Shown here piece by piece: positions 1-7,364 of a stretch of DNA of 18,075 bases; the first letter of the stretch is position 1; every line of letters starts with the position of its first letter. Where the stretch lies: contig DAOVVV010000042.1 of the NCBI GenBank assembly GCA_030637025.1, positions 1-18,075 of the forward strand. Reading direction: 5' to 3'. The stretch comes from JAGLHV01 sp023143305 [NCBI: Clostridia bacterium]. GTDB taxonomy: Bacteria > CBDUZB01 > JAGLHV01. The position numbers were made by a program, and so were the translations under genes. The notes under the pieces are model-generated. The model was not told the origin of the DNA. It saw only the letters and a program-made list of their open reading frames with translations, and ran no database searches.

Positions 1-3
1 CAT

Positions 4-38
4 AAAAAAAGGGGAGACTTTAATTCTCCCCTTTTTTT
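4..38. terminator. Bidirectional rho-independent terminator
   Basis: GGGGAGA (11-17) pairs perfectly with TCTCCCC (25-31) around a 7-nt loop, and the stem is extended by A7 (4-10) against T7 (32-38). On the minus strand this puts a GC-rich hairpin and U-tract about 20 nt after the stop codon of the TonB-dependent receptor gene, so it most likely ends that transcript. The A/T flanks let it work in both directions. Confidence 0.85.
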
Positions 39-58
39 GATTTAAATACTAGTTTTTT

Positions 59-1897
59 TTAAAACGTATATCCAACTTCTATAAAGAAATTCCTCCCTAT
101 CGTGGGATAATCTTTTATTTCTTCATATTTTGTATCAAAAATATTATAAACGGAAAAGGATAAATTTATATTTTCCCGCAATTTTGCCATTACTCTGCTA
201 TCTACAATCGCATAAGCAGCCAACCGGTCCATCCGTAAAGAAGATACGGAATATTTCCTTTGATCCACACAGTATATATTTGCATTAACACGAATATCAT
301 CATTTATTCTGTGTTTAACCCCCAAATTTAGTTTGTTTCTGGGAATATAGTCTAATTCTCTACCGGCCTCTCTATCCCGGGTTTCCTGATAAACATAAGA
401 AAGATAGCCTTTCCAATTGTAATATTCACTACCTACTTTTAATTCTATCCCCTCTATTTCCGCCTCATTTTTATTTATCTTATCAAATTGCCAAACACTC
501 CCTACAAAATTAGTTCTGCTAACTATTAAATTCTCTATTTTTTGAGTAAATAAGATTACCTCTCCTTCCAGAACTCTGGCAAATTTATGGCCGACTCCTA
601 ATTCAAAAATAGCTTTTCTTTCCGGGATGAGATTTTCATTTCCTACTGCACGCCTCCGGGCACTATACCACATATCGCCGTATACTTCAAAGAAATCAGG
701 AGCTCTAAATCCTTCGCCATAGGAAGCTCTGAGAATCGTTCTATAAAGATTATAAGCTATACCAATTTGTGGACTGCTTTCATTTTTGTATTTAGAATGA
801 TTATCATACCTTGTTCCCATGGTAAAAGTTAATTCCTCAATGGGTTTTAACTTGTTTTGCAAATATACAGCGATATTTGTTACCTCCCGTTTTCCACCTA
901 ATACTACTGCGGTAGCACCATCATAGCGATAATCCAAACCAAAAATAAATAGGTTTTCCGGAGTAATTTGCCAATTATTTTGTATATTCATTCCGACACT
1001 GTTCTCTTTAATATCCTCAATATTAACCATTTCCATTATGTGATTCCTTTTATTCACATATCCCCTAATTAACAGGTTTATTTTGTCATTTATTTCCACA
1101 TCTCTTATACCATGCACAAAAATTTCTCTGATTTCTTCCTTATTATCAGGGGTAATATTATCTATAGGTCCCGGCAACCCACGACTTATTCTGCGATGAC
1201 CTAATAATAAAGTAAAGTCAGCAAAAACAATTTTTCCTAAAAAATTATAATCTTCGTAAAAAGTATTTCCCACATATAATTTTTCTCCATTGGTTTTATA
1301 AAAATCTGCAGCAAACAGAATATCCAGTTCCTCCCCTTCTTTATCCCAATTCAATCTATAAAACTGACTGGCAAAATTTCCTCCTGCCACAGAAAAAGTA
1401 AGGCCGTCAATATCTTCTGCTGATTTAGTAATTATATTTACCACTCCGGTAAAAGCGTTAGCCCCGTATATCGCAGAGGCGGGTCCTAAAATTATTTCAA
1501 TTCTCTCTACATTAGTTAAGGGTAAATTCGGATAATAAGAAAAGATTCCAGCAGATACAGGGCAATCCGTGGGACAGCCATCTACTAAACAAAGTACTCG
1601 ACTATCGATTATATGTAATTTTGACCCGGCACTTCTAATCTCCCACCTGGATAAAAACCTTAAAACATCAGCAAGGGTTAACCATCCGAAATCTTTAATA
1701 TCCTCTGCCGTAAAAATTTCCATACTAACCGCTATTTCTGCTTTTTCTTGTTCATATTTTCCTGCCGTCACTACTTTCTCCTGTTTCCCAAATAATAAAA
1801 ATTCCGGTGGTTCTTCATTGTCTAGAGCAAATAACGGCAAGGCAAAAATAAACAATATCCCCCATAGTGTACCTATTCCAACAATAATTTTTTTCAT
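59..1897 (-). CDS. TonB-dependent outer-membrane receptor
   Basis: A 612-aa TonB-dependent receptor, expected to import a scarce ligand across the outer membrane using TonB energy. Residues 1-25 form a Sec signal peptide (basic MKK, hydrophobic core, ending ALPLFA-L). A VVTAGK segment near residue 42 resembles the TonB box. The plug domain follows (about 50-160), with the family signature LPLTNVERIEIILGPAS, IYGANAFTGVVNIITK. The rest is a beta-barrel rich in alternating aromatic strands and ends FFIEVGYTF, with the terminal Phe typical of outer-membrane proteins. The length is normal for small siderophore or cobalamin-type receptors. A GAGGGA ribosome site lies just before the ATG. It lies 48 bp downstream of a periplasmic binding protein gene, so both probably serve one substrate, which cannot be named. 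Oddity: three cysteines (103, 108, 112) sit in the plug loop where most relatives have none. Confidence 0.93.
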   Translation of the reverse strand: MKKIIVGIGTLWGILFIFALPLFALDNEEPPEFLLFGKQEKVVTAGKYEQEKAEIAVSMEIFTAEDIKDFGWLTLADVLRFLSRWEIRSAGSKLHIIDSRVLCLVDGCPTDCPVSAGIFSYYPNLPLTNVERIEIILGPASAIYGANAFTGVVNIITKSAEDIDGLTFSVAGGNFASQFYRLNWDKEGEELDILFAADFYKTNGEKLYVGNTFYEDYNFLGKIVFADFTLLLGHRRISRGLPGPIDNITPDNKEEIREIFVHGIRDVEINDKINLLIRGYVNKRNHIMEMVNIEDIKENSVGMNIQNNWQITPENLFIFGLDYRYDGATAVVLGGKREVTNIAVYLQNKLKPIEELTFTMGTRYDNHSKYKNESSPQIGIAYNLYRTILRASYGEGFRAPDFFEVYGDMWYSARRRAVGNENLIPERKAIFELGVGHKFARVLEGEVILFTQKIENLIVSRTNFVGSVWQFDKINKNEAEIEGIELKVGSEYYNWKGYLSYVYQETRDREAGRELDYIPRNKLNLGVKHRINDDIRVNANIYCVDQRKYSVSSLRMDRLAAYAIVDSRVMAKLRENINLSFSVYNIFDTKYEEIKDYPTIGRNFFIEVGYTF

Positions 1898-1945
1898 TTT
1901 TTTCCCTCTATTTAATTTATTTCCTTCAAAATTTATTTTCTTTTT

Positions 1946-2920
1946 TTACTTAAAAATTTTGTAAGCATCTTTTAATAAAATCTCCGGAATATCTACTTTT
2001 ACTTTTTTGGCAACTCTAATATTTATTACAAAATGCGTTTTCCTTGGCAGCGTAACAGCTAAGTTCTTAGTTTTTTTTCCTTTTAATATTTTCCAGGCTA
2101 ATTCCCCTGACTGTCTTCCTATATCTTCATAATCACAACTTAAACTAAATAATGCTCCTTTTTTTACCATATACATAGCCGGCCCCATTACCGGTATTTT
2201 CTTTTTTAAACTCATTGCTAACATATATTCTAAAGACCTTTCACTGACAACAGTCTTGTCTATAACTATCCATAATACATCTATCTTTTTAATTATACTC
2301 TCCAGCGCTCCGGGTACCTGCCCGGGAGAAGAGACAACAGCTTTTATTAATTTTAAATTATATTTTTTAGCTAAAGAAACAGCCCTCTTAATTTTTTTTC
2401 CTGTTTTTTGGGCATCATAAATTACCCCTATTTTCTTTGCCCGGGGAAGAATTTCGTTTAATTTTTTAAATTGAACGTTCAGAGAAACATCCATTGACGC
2501 TCCGGTAAGGTTGTTCCCGGGATAACGCATACTTCTTACTAATCCATTTGCTACAGGAGCTAATACCATCGAAAATACTACCGGAATTTTTTTTATTTCT
2601 TTCTTGATTTTTCGTGTTGGATTTGTTCCGATAGTAAGGATTAAATGAGGTTTTTTGTTTTTAATTTCCTTAATAATATGTTCATCCCGGATGTTTCTCG
2701 AAAATTTATAATAACTTAAAACTAAATTATCCTTTTTTTTACTTGCTTTCTCCTGCAATACTTCTAAAAATCCTTCCAAAGCCTCATCATACGGCTTTAT
2801 ATTCTCTCCCTTTATAATACAAATTGATAAGCTTTTTGAACAAATAAAATCCACACTTATATTAAAAAAAAGAGCCATACTTAAGATACTTACTATTATT
2901 TTATACTTTTTAAAATTCAT
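1946..2920 (-). CDS. ABC_sub_bind-type periplasmic substrate-binding protein
   Basis: A 324-aa secreted binding protein of the ABC_sub_bind (TrpX/YtrF-like) family. Residues 1-29 form a signal peptide: basic NFKKYK, then a hydrophobic stretch. There is no convincing lipobox, so it is probably soluble in the periplasm. Family marks include the start of the first lobe (ICIIKGENIKPYDEALEGF), HLILTIGTNPTRKIKKEI, IPVVFSMVLAP, NNLTGASMDV, AKKIGVIYDAQKTG and, near the C-terminus, GALFSLSCDYEDIGRQSGELAWKILKG with GYLF-like second-lobe spacing. These proteins bind small molecules between two alpha/beta lobes. Usually they are encoded next to an ABC permease and ATPase; here neither is present, and the partner is the TonB receptor directly downstream, which suggests sensing or shuttling. 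A good promoter lies 35 nt upstream and the ribosome site is AAAGGGA. The ligand is unknown. Confidence 0.85.
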   Translation of the reverse strand: MNFKKYKIIVSILSMALFFNISVDFICSKSLSICIIKGENIKPYDEALEGFLEVLQEKASKKKDNLVLSYYKFSRNIRDEHIIKEIKNKKPHLILTIGTNPTRKIKKEIKKIPVVFSMVLAPVANGLVRSMRYPGNNLTGASMDVSLNVQFKKLNEILPRAKKIGVIYDAQKTGKKIKRAVSLAKKYNLKLIKAVVSSPGQVPGALESIIKKIDVLWIVIDKTVVSERSLEYMLAMSLKKKIPVMGPAMYMVKKGALFSLSCDYEDIGRQSGELAWKILKGKKTKNLAVTLPRKTHFVINIRVAKKVKVDIPEILLKDAYKIFK

Positions 2921-2954
2921 TTTATCCCTTTATTTTAAATAACATCCTAATATA

Positions 2955-2983
2955 ATATTATCCCTTCTTCTTTGAAAAGTCAA
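2955..2983 (-). promoter_or_regulatory. Sigma70-type promoter for the binding protein/TonB operon
   Basis: Read on the minus strand: TTGACT (2983-2978), a 17-nt spacer, TAATAT (2960-2955). Both boxes are one mismatch from consensus and the spacing is optimal. The ATG of the binding-protein gene is 35 nt from the -10 box. Confidence 0.7.
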
Positions 2984-3095
2984 TACCGTTATAAATTATT
3001 TTTCGATAAAAATTTGTACCCTTAAACAGACTTATTTTTGTTTGCCCTTATACTAAATAAAGGTTTGCGGAAAATCGTTAAAGGCACTATTTTCA
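2975..3095. repeat. Degenerate repeat, copy 1 (TTAAACAGACTT motif)
   Basis: About 120 bp that align collinearly with 3627-3745. Both begin AAAAGTCAA, reach ATAAAAA at the same distance, then run TTTGTA, CTTAAACAG and a TATACT-xAATAAA segment. The core TTAAACAGACTT is at 3022-3033; an inverted perfect copy of the core is at 3506-3517. It could be a shared promoter or operator region, or an old dispersed repeat. The rest of the 2921-3191 gap shows nothing I can name. Confidence 0.5.
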
Positions 3096-3191
3096 AGATA
3101 ATAGGCAGGAATTGTTAGAAGTACTCTTTTTATGAATATTAACGGTGTCCTTAAATTTTTTAGTATTCATCCTAATCTACTTATCGCTTTA

Positions 3192-3401
3192 TTACTGTTT
3201 TTTCTTATCTTGATAAATTTCAATAAATTTTTCAATTGACCGGTCATAGGTTTTTTCTACATCAGAAGGAAAAAAACAGGCAGGAAACTCATTAAGTCTC
3301 AAATGATATTTTATGCATTCACAACATATTCCTTTTCTCTCACAGGGCTCATAAGAACAATTACAATAGTTTTTATTTTCTTCACTTTTACACTTTTCCA
3401 T
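3192..3401 (-). CDS. Small cysteine-rich protein, DUF6485-like
   Basis: A 69-aa cytoplasmic protein with eight cysteines, seven of them packed into the first half (C4, then C13, C15, C20, C26, C27, C29), followed by [13 protein letters not shown] and a short charged helix. The pattern [21 protein letters not shown] is what I associate with the DUF6485 family, whose role is unknown; metal binding is a fair guess from the cysteine spacing. I chose the ATG at 3401 because it follows an AAAAGGAG ribosome site at about 9 nt. The frame stays open to 3452, but those 17 extra residues have no ribosome site and do not resemble the family. It stands alone, flanked on both sides by copies of a degenerate repeat. 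Confidence 0.75.
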   Translation of the reverse strand: MEKCKSEENKNYCNCSYEPCERKGICCECIKYHLRLNEFPACFFPSDVEKTYDRSIEKFIEIYQDKKKQ

Positions 3402-3626
3402 AAATAATTTTCTCCTTTTAAAGCAATTTTCTTCGCCTACCTCCCCTATCATATCGCATATCTATATCAGGAATAGGCAAGATTTACATTTATACTATAC
3501 AAAACAAGTCTGTTTAAAAAACTTATTACTCTGTTATGTTTTTTCAGTACCATTTTATTTTTTTTACTTTTAATAACATTTCATGTTAACTTCTTTTTTT
3601 ATTTTATTTTATTTTTTCTTCAATTA

Positions 3627-3745
3627 AAAGTCAACCTAATTTTGGATTGACTTTCCATAAAAAATTTTGTATTCTTAAACAGGTTTAGTTGTTTTTATAC
3701 TCAATAAAACTCAGTTAAAAAATGCTTAGCGAGAATAATACAGAC
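3627..3745. repeat. Degenerate repeat, copy 2 (TTAAACAGGTTT motif)
   Basis: Collinear partner of the 2975-3095 repeat, with the core TTAAACAGGTTT at 3675-3686 and TATACT at 3696-3701. It lies directly upstream of the GH65 gene, so the motif may be regulatory. Identity is moderate and the composition is AT-rich, so the exact borders are uncertain. Confidence 0.5.
3647..3675 (+). promoter_or_regulatory. Probable promoter of the GH65-GT4 operon
   Basis: TTGACT (3647-3652), 17-nt spacer, TATTCT (3670-3675). This would give a leader of roughly 90 nt before the ATG at 3772. The -10 box has two mismatches, so the call is moderate. Confidence 0.5.
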
Positions 3746-3771
3746 AAAATTCCCTTTTATTAAAGGATCTT

Positions 3772-6105
3772 ATGGCTAATTATTTTACCCACTATTTATC
3801 AAATTCTGCATGGTTAATCACCTCTGAAGGATGGCATCCTAAACAACAAAATATTATTGAAACCCAACTCTCTCTCGGTAATGGATATATCGGCAGCAGA
3901 GGAATTCTGGAGGAAATTCCACGTAATTGTTTCCCCGGTACTTTTTTTAGCAACATTTACGATAAAGCAGGGGCACAAGTAACTGAATTGGTCAATGCCC
4001 CCAATCCCATAGATTTCAGAGTAATCAGCAAAGGAGAAAAACTCGATGTTACGGCAATGGATGTTCTTGAACATAAACGAATTCTGGATATGCATAAGGG
4101 TTTTCTAATCAGAAAAACAATTTATAAAAACAGCAAGAAAAAAAGATTCAAATATCAATCAATGCGTTTTTTTAGTATGTTCGATACACATATTGCTGCA
4201 ATGCAAGTTTGTATTACCCCCATTGATGATTCAGCTCATTTTACTATCGAAAGTGCAGTAAATTCTTCTATTACCAATAAAGGAGTCATTACCGAAGGAA
4301 ACAAAAAACATGTGGACATCATAGAATTCAATAAATATGATAATGTTAACTATCTGTGTTTTAAGACATTAGACCAAAATATCTTACTTGCTTACGGCAC
4401 CCAATTAAAAATAGAACAAAATAATAAAGTTTCCGTTGTTTCTACCCGCTCCTTTGATTTAACCGTAAAAAAAGAGGAGACTGTTGTTATTACTAAATTC
4501 TTTACTTTCTATAATTCACTGGAAATCAACCCCCGGCAAATCCGAAACAAAACAATAAAAAACATCAAAAAAATTACCAAAAAAGGTTTTAATCAACTCT
4601 TTACCGCCCATTGCAAGGTATGGACTAAAAAATGGAAAAAAGCTAATATTGAAATAACGGGGGATCCTAAAGCGGAAAAGGCGTTAAGGTTTAATATTTA
4701 TCATCTACTTATTTCTACCGGCACGCAAGATATTGATACCAGCATTAAAGCAAAAGCACTTAGTGGTGAAGGCTATCGTGGACATATTTTCTGGGATACT
4801 GAAATATTTATCCTGCCCTTTTTTATTTATACCAATCCTCTTATTGCTAAAAATCTATTATTATACCGTTATCGCAGATTAAATATGGCCAGGGAAAACG
4901 CCCAACAAAAAGGATTTAAAGGAGCTATGTTCCCCTGGGAATCAGCTGATACCGGAAAAGATGTAACCCCCCAATGGTATAAAGACGTCGAGGGTAAAAT
5001 TAAAAAAGTAAGCACTATGCAATACGAACATCATATTTCGGCTGATATTTCCTATGGAATTTACCATTATTTCCAGGCTACTAATGATTTCGATTTTATG
5101 TTAAATTATGGTTTAGAAATCCTTCTGGAAACAGCTCGTTTTTGGGCCAGCAGGGTAGAATACAATAAACGAACTAAAAAATATGAAATAAACCATGTTA
5201 TCGGTCCGGACGAATTTCACATTGATGTCAACAATAATACCTACACTAATTTAATGGCAAAATGGAATTTAGAAATTGCCAAAAAAACATATTTAGCGTT
5301 AAAAAAAGAATTCCCCGGCTCAATAAAAAGACTCACCAAAAAAATAAATTTAAAGTTAAAAGATCTGGAAAATTGGGGAAAAATAGCAGTTAACATATTT
5401 GTACCTTTTTCGAAAAAAACAAATATCCTTGAAGAATTTGACGGTTATTTTAAACTAAAAAAATTCCCTTTACCTGAATTAGACAGCAATTTCCTGCCCC
5501 TTCTCCCAAAAAATATTCACATTTTAGATAAAACCCAATTTGTTAAACAAGCTGATGTTGTTATGCTCTTATATCTATTACCCTCTTCCTTTGATTATAA
5601 TTTAAAGAAAAAAAACTATCTCTTTTACGAGAAAAGGACACTGCATAAATCATCACTTAGTGTTTCGATGCATTCTCTGATGGGAGTAGAAGTAGGTGAA
5701 AAAATTAAAGCCTACCGTTACTTTCTCAATTCTGTCTACGCCGACCGTAAAAACATTTACGGTAATACTATTGACGGAATTCATGCCGCTTCTTTAGGTG
5801 GAACATGGCAAACAGCTATTAACGGTTTTGCCGGGGTAAAGATTGATAAAGGGTGTCTTTCTTTTCAACCAAAATTGCCTGCCTGCTGGGAAAAAATTAA
5901 ATTTTTGTTACAGTGGAAAGGATATGAAATATCCGTAAACATAAACAAAGAAAAAATTCGTCTCACCCTTTTTTCTAAAAACAAAAAAGATACTTTACCG
6001 ATAAAAGTCTACGGAGCAAATCAAAAGCTGCAGGCAAATAAAAGCACCGTTTTTCTTAGAAAAACGAAACAAAAAATATCTTTGGATACCAAAGGATTTT
6101 ATTAA
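3772..6105 (+). CDS. Glycoside hydrolase family 65 disaccharide phosphorylase
   Basis: A 777-aa GH65 enzyme. Family members cleave alpha-glucosides such as maltose, trehalose, kojibiose or nigerose with phosphate, giving beta-glucose 1-phosphate and a released acceptor, in the cytoplasm. Order of parts: N-terminal beta-sandwich (about 10-270; WHPKQQNIIETQLSLGNGYIG), linker helices, (alpha/alpha)6 barrel (about 300-690), and a small C-terminal beta sheet. Visible active-site marks are GHIFWDTE (W341-D342), the general acid Glu481 in IGPDEFH, K592-Q593 in FVKQADV, and the phosphate-site region DGIHAASLGGTWQ (668-680). The length fits the family (750-800 aa) and no key residue is missing. The start is supported by AAAGGA just upstream. 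The GT4 gene follows after 16 bp, surely co-transcribed. Specificity cannot be read from the sequence; a phosphorylase running in reverse as a synthase is possible. Confidence 0.9.
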   Translation: MANYFTHYLSNSAWLITSEGWHPKQQNIIETQLSLGNGYIGSRGILEEIPRNCFPGTFFSNIYDKAGAQVTELVNAPNPIDFRVISKGEKLDVTAMDVLEHKRILDMHKGFLIRKTIYKNSKKKRFKYQSMRFFSMFDTHIAAMQVCITPIDDSAHFTIESAVNSSITNKGVITEGNKKHVDIIEFNKYDNVNYLCFKTLDQNILLAYGTQLKIEQNNKVSVVSTRSFDLTVKKEETVVITKFFTFYNSLEINPRQIRNKTIKNIKKITKKGFNQLFTAHCKVWTKKWKKANIEITGDPKAEKALRFNIYHLLISTGTQDIDTSIKAKALSGEGYRGHIFWDTEIFILPFFIYTNPLIAKNLLLYRYRRLNMARENAQQKGFKGAMFPWESADTGKDVTPQWYKDVEGKIKKVSTMQYEHHISADISYGIYHYFQATNDFDFMLNYGLEILLETARFWASRVEYNKRTKKYEINHVIGPDEFHIDVNNNTYTNLMAKWNLEIAKKTYLALKKEFPGSIKRLTKKINLKLKDLENWGKIAVNIFVPFSKKTNILEEFDGYFKLKKFPLPELDSNFLPLLPKNIHILDKTQFVKQADVVMLLYLLPSSFDYNLKKKNYLFYEKRTLHKSSLSVSMHSLMGVEVGEKIKAYRYFLNSVYADRKNIYGNTIDGIHAASLGGTWQTAINGFAGVKIDKGCLSFQPKLPACWEKIKFLLQWKGYEISVNINKEKIRLTLFSKNKKDTLPIKVYGANQKLQANKSTVFLRKTKQKISLDTKGFY

Positions 6106-6121
6106 GAAAGGAAACCAAATT

Positions 6122-7312
6122 ATGTCCAAAAAAAAATTAAACATTGCTCAAATTCACTGGGGTTTTATTCCTATTATTGGCGGGGTGGAAACCCATCTTT
6201 CTATTTTAATGCCTGAATTAGTAAAAAGAGGACACAATGTAAGTTTATTAACCGGCTCAGCAGAGCAGGAAAAAGGACGCTATAAATATCATGGAGTAGA
6301 GATACACCGGTCTCCGCTCTTTGACCTTAACTGGCTTTATCAAAGAGGCCTGGACGGGTTGGAAGAAGAAATTAATCAACTTTATAATTCTTTCTTTGCC
6401 GAAGCTAAACCGGATATTGTACACACACACAATATGCATTATTTTAGTAAAATCCATATTACTCTTTTAGAAAAACTTTGTAAAAAAAGAAATATTCCGC
6501 TTATTCTCACTGCTCATAATGTCTGGGATGATATCCTCTTTTTAAAACTTACCCGGGAAATAAACTGGTCTCATATTATTGCCGTAAGTCATTATATTGA
6601 AAAAGAACTCTTTGGTATCGGTTGTGACGATAAAAAAACAACCGTAATCCATCATGGTATAGATATAGAAACCTTCCATCCACAAACTAAACTCTCTGAT
6701 GTTTACAAAAAACATCCCCTTTTAAAAGGGAAAAAAATTGTTTTTCATCCGGCAAGAATGGGCATGGCTAAAGGTTGTGATGTAAGTATTAAAGCAATAA
6801 ATTTAGTCAAAAATCAATTTCCCGATGTATTATTAGTTTTAGCCGGAACAAAAAATATCATTGACTGGGGGGAAAATCAACAAAAAGAAATTGCTTATTT
6901 TATCGATTTGGTAAAAACATTCAAATTAGAAAAAAATGTATACATTAACGCTTTTAGTCTTAAGGAAATGCCGGAACTCTACAATGTTGCACAAGTTTGT
7001 ATTTATCCCTCTTCTTGCTCAGAGCCATTCGGACTTACTATGTTAGAAACCCTGGCTTCAGAAAAACCCCTGATCGTAACCAATAGCGGCGGTATGCCTG
7101 AAATCGTAAAAGACGGTATTTGCGGATACGTTATACCTGTAAAAGATTTTGAAACTTTAGCCGGAAGAATTAGTATGTTGCTGGCAAATAATGACTTACG
7201 GGAAAGACTGGGAAGATGCGGCAGGCAAACAGTAAAAAATAATTATACCAAAGAAATTATGACTAATCGTCATTTGGATATCTACTGTCAGGTACTTTCT
7301 GAAAATGCTTAG
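6122..7312 (+). CDS. GT4-family glycosyltransferase
   Basis: A 396-aa GT-B fold retaining glycosyltransferase of family GT4, cytoplasmic or loosely membrane-bound. The N-terminal Rossmann half starts NIAQIHWGFIPIIGGVETH, with the glycine-rich loop (GGVETH) and PDIVHTHN typical of the acceptor side. The C-terminal half binds the nucleotide sugar: FHPARMGMAKG supplies the Arg and Lys that contact the phosphates, and the E-x7-E signature is present as E301 and E309 in SEPFGLTMLETLA, followed by TNSGGMPEIV. A GAAAGGA ribosome site precedes the ATG. It sits 16 bp after the GH65 gene, so the two may act in one pathway, for example making and breaking a glucosylated compatible solute or storage disaccharide; this is inference. 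Donor and acceptor are unknown. Confidence 0.88.
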   Translation: MSKKKLNIAQIHWGFIPIIGGVETHLSILMPELVKRGHNVSLLTGSAEQEKGRYKYHGVEIHRSPLFDLNWLYQRGLDGLEEEINQLYNSFFAEAKPDIVHTHNMHYFSKIHITLLEKLCKKRNIPLILTAHNVWDDILFLKLTREINWSHIIAVSHYIEKELFGIGCDDKKTTVIHHGIDIETFHPQTKLSDVYKKHPLLKGKKIVFHPARMGMAKGCDVSIKAINLVKNQFPDVLLVLAGTKNIIDWGENQQKEIAYFIDLVKTFKLEKNVYINAFSLKEMPELYNVAQVCIYPSSCSEPFGLTMLETLASEKPLIVTNSGGMPEIVKDGICGYVIPVKDFETLAGRISMLLANNDLRERLGRCGRQTVKNNYTKEIMTNRHLDIYCQVLSENA

Positions 7313-7325
7313 AGTTTTATTTACC

Positions 7326-7364
7326 GCTGATAGAGACAAGCCTTTCTTTGCTTCATTTATCAGC
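7326..7364. terminator. Weak hairpin between convergent genes
   Basis: GCTGATA (7326-7332) pairs with TATCAGC (7358-7364), with an inner AAGC/GCTT pair. It lies between the convergent GT4 and nadE genes and overlaps the nadE stop codon. No clear U-tract, so a terminator role is only suggested. Confidence 0.25.

Larger units (their letters stand above)
3402..3771. other. 370-bp AT-rich intergenic region
   Basis: Non-coding. It holds the inverted repeat-motif copy at 3506-3517, the second long repeat copy from 3627, and a probable plus-strand promoter at 3647-3675. Very T-rich between 3540 and 3620. On the minus strand TTAAAC-N17-TATAAA (around 3490-3517) could be the promoter of the small cysteine-rich gene. 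No RNA gene was recognised. Confidence 0.5.

Noticed and set aside
1569-1964. 131-codon plus-strand open frame opposite the TonB receptor
   Set aside because: Antisense shadow of a gene whose signal peptide and plug motifs are certain; no ribosome site or family resemblance.
3131-3175. ATGAATA/TATTCAT hairpin downstream of the small cysteine-rich gene as a terminator
   Set aside because: Seven AT-only pairs around a long loop in AT-rich DNA are expected by chance, and no U-tract follows.
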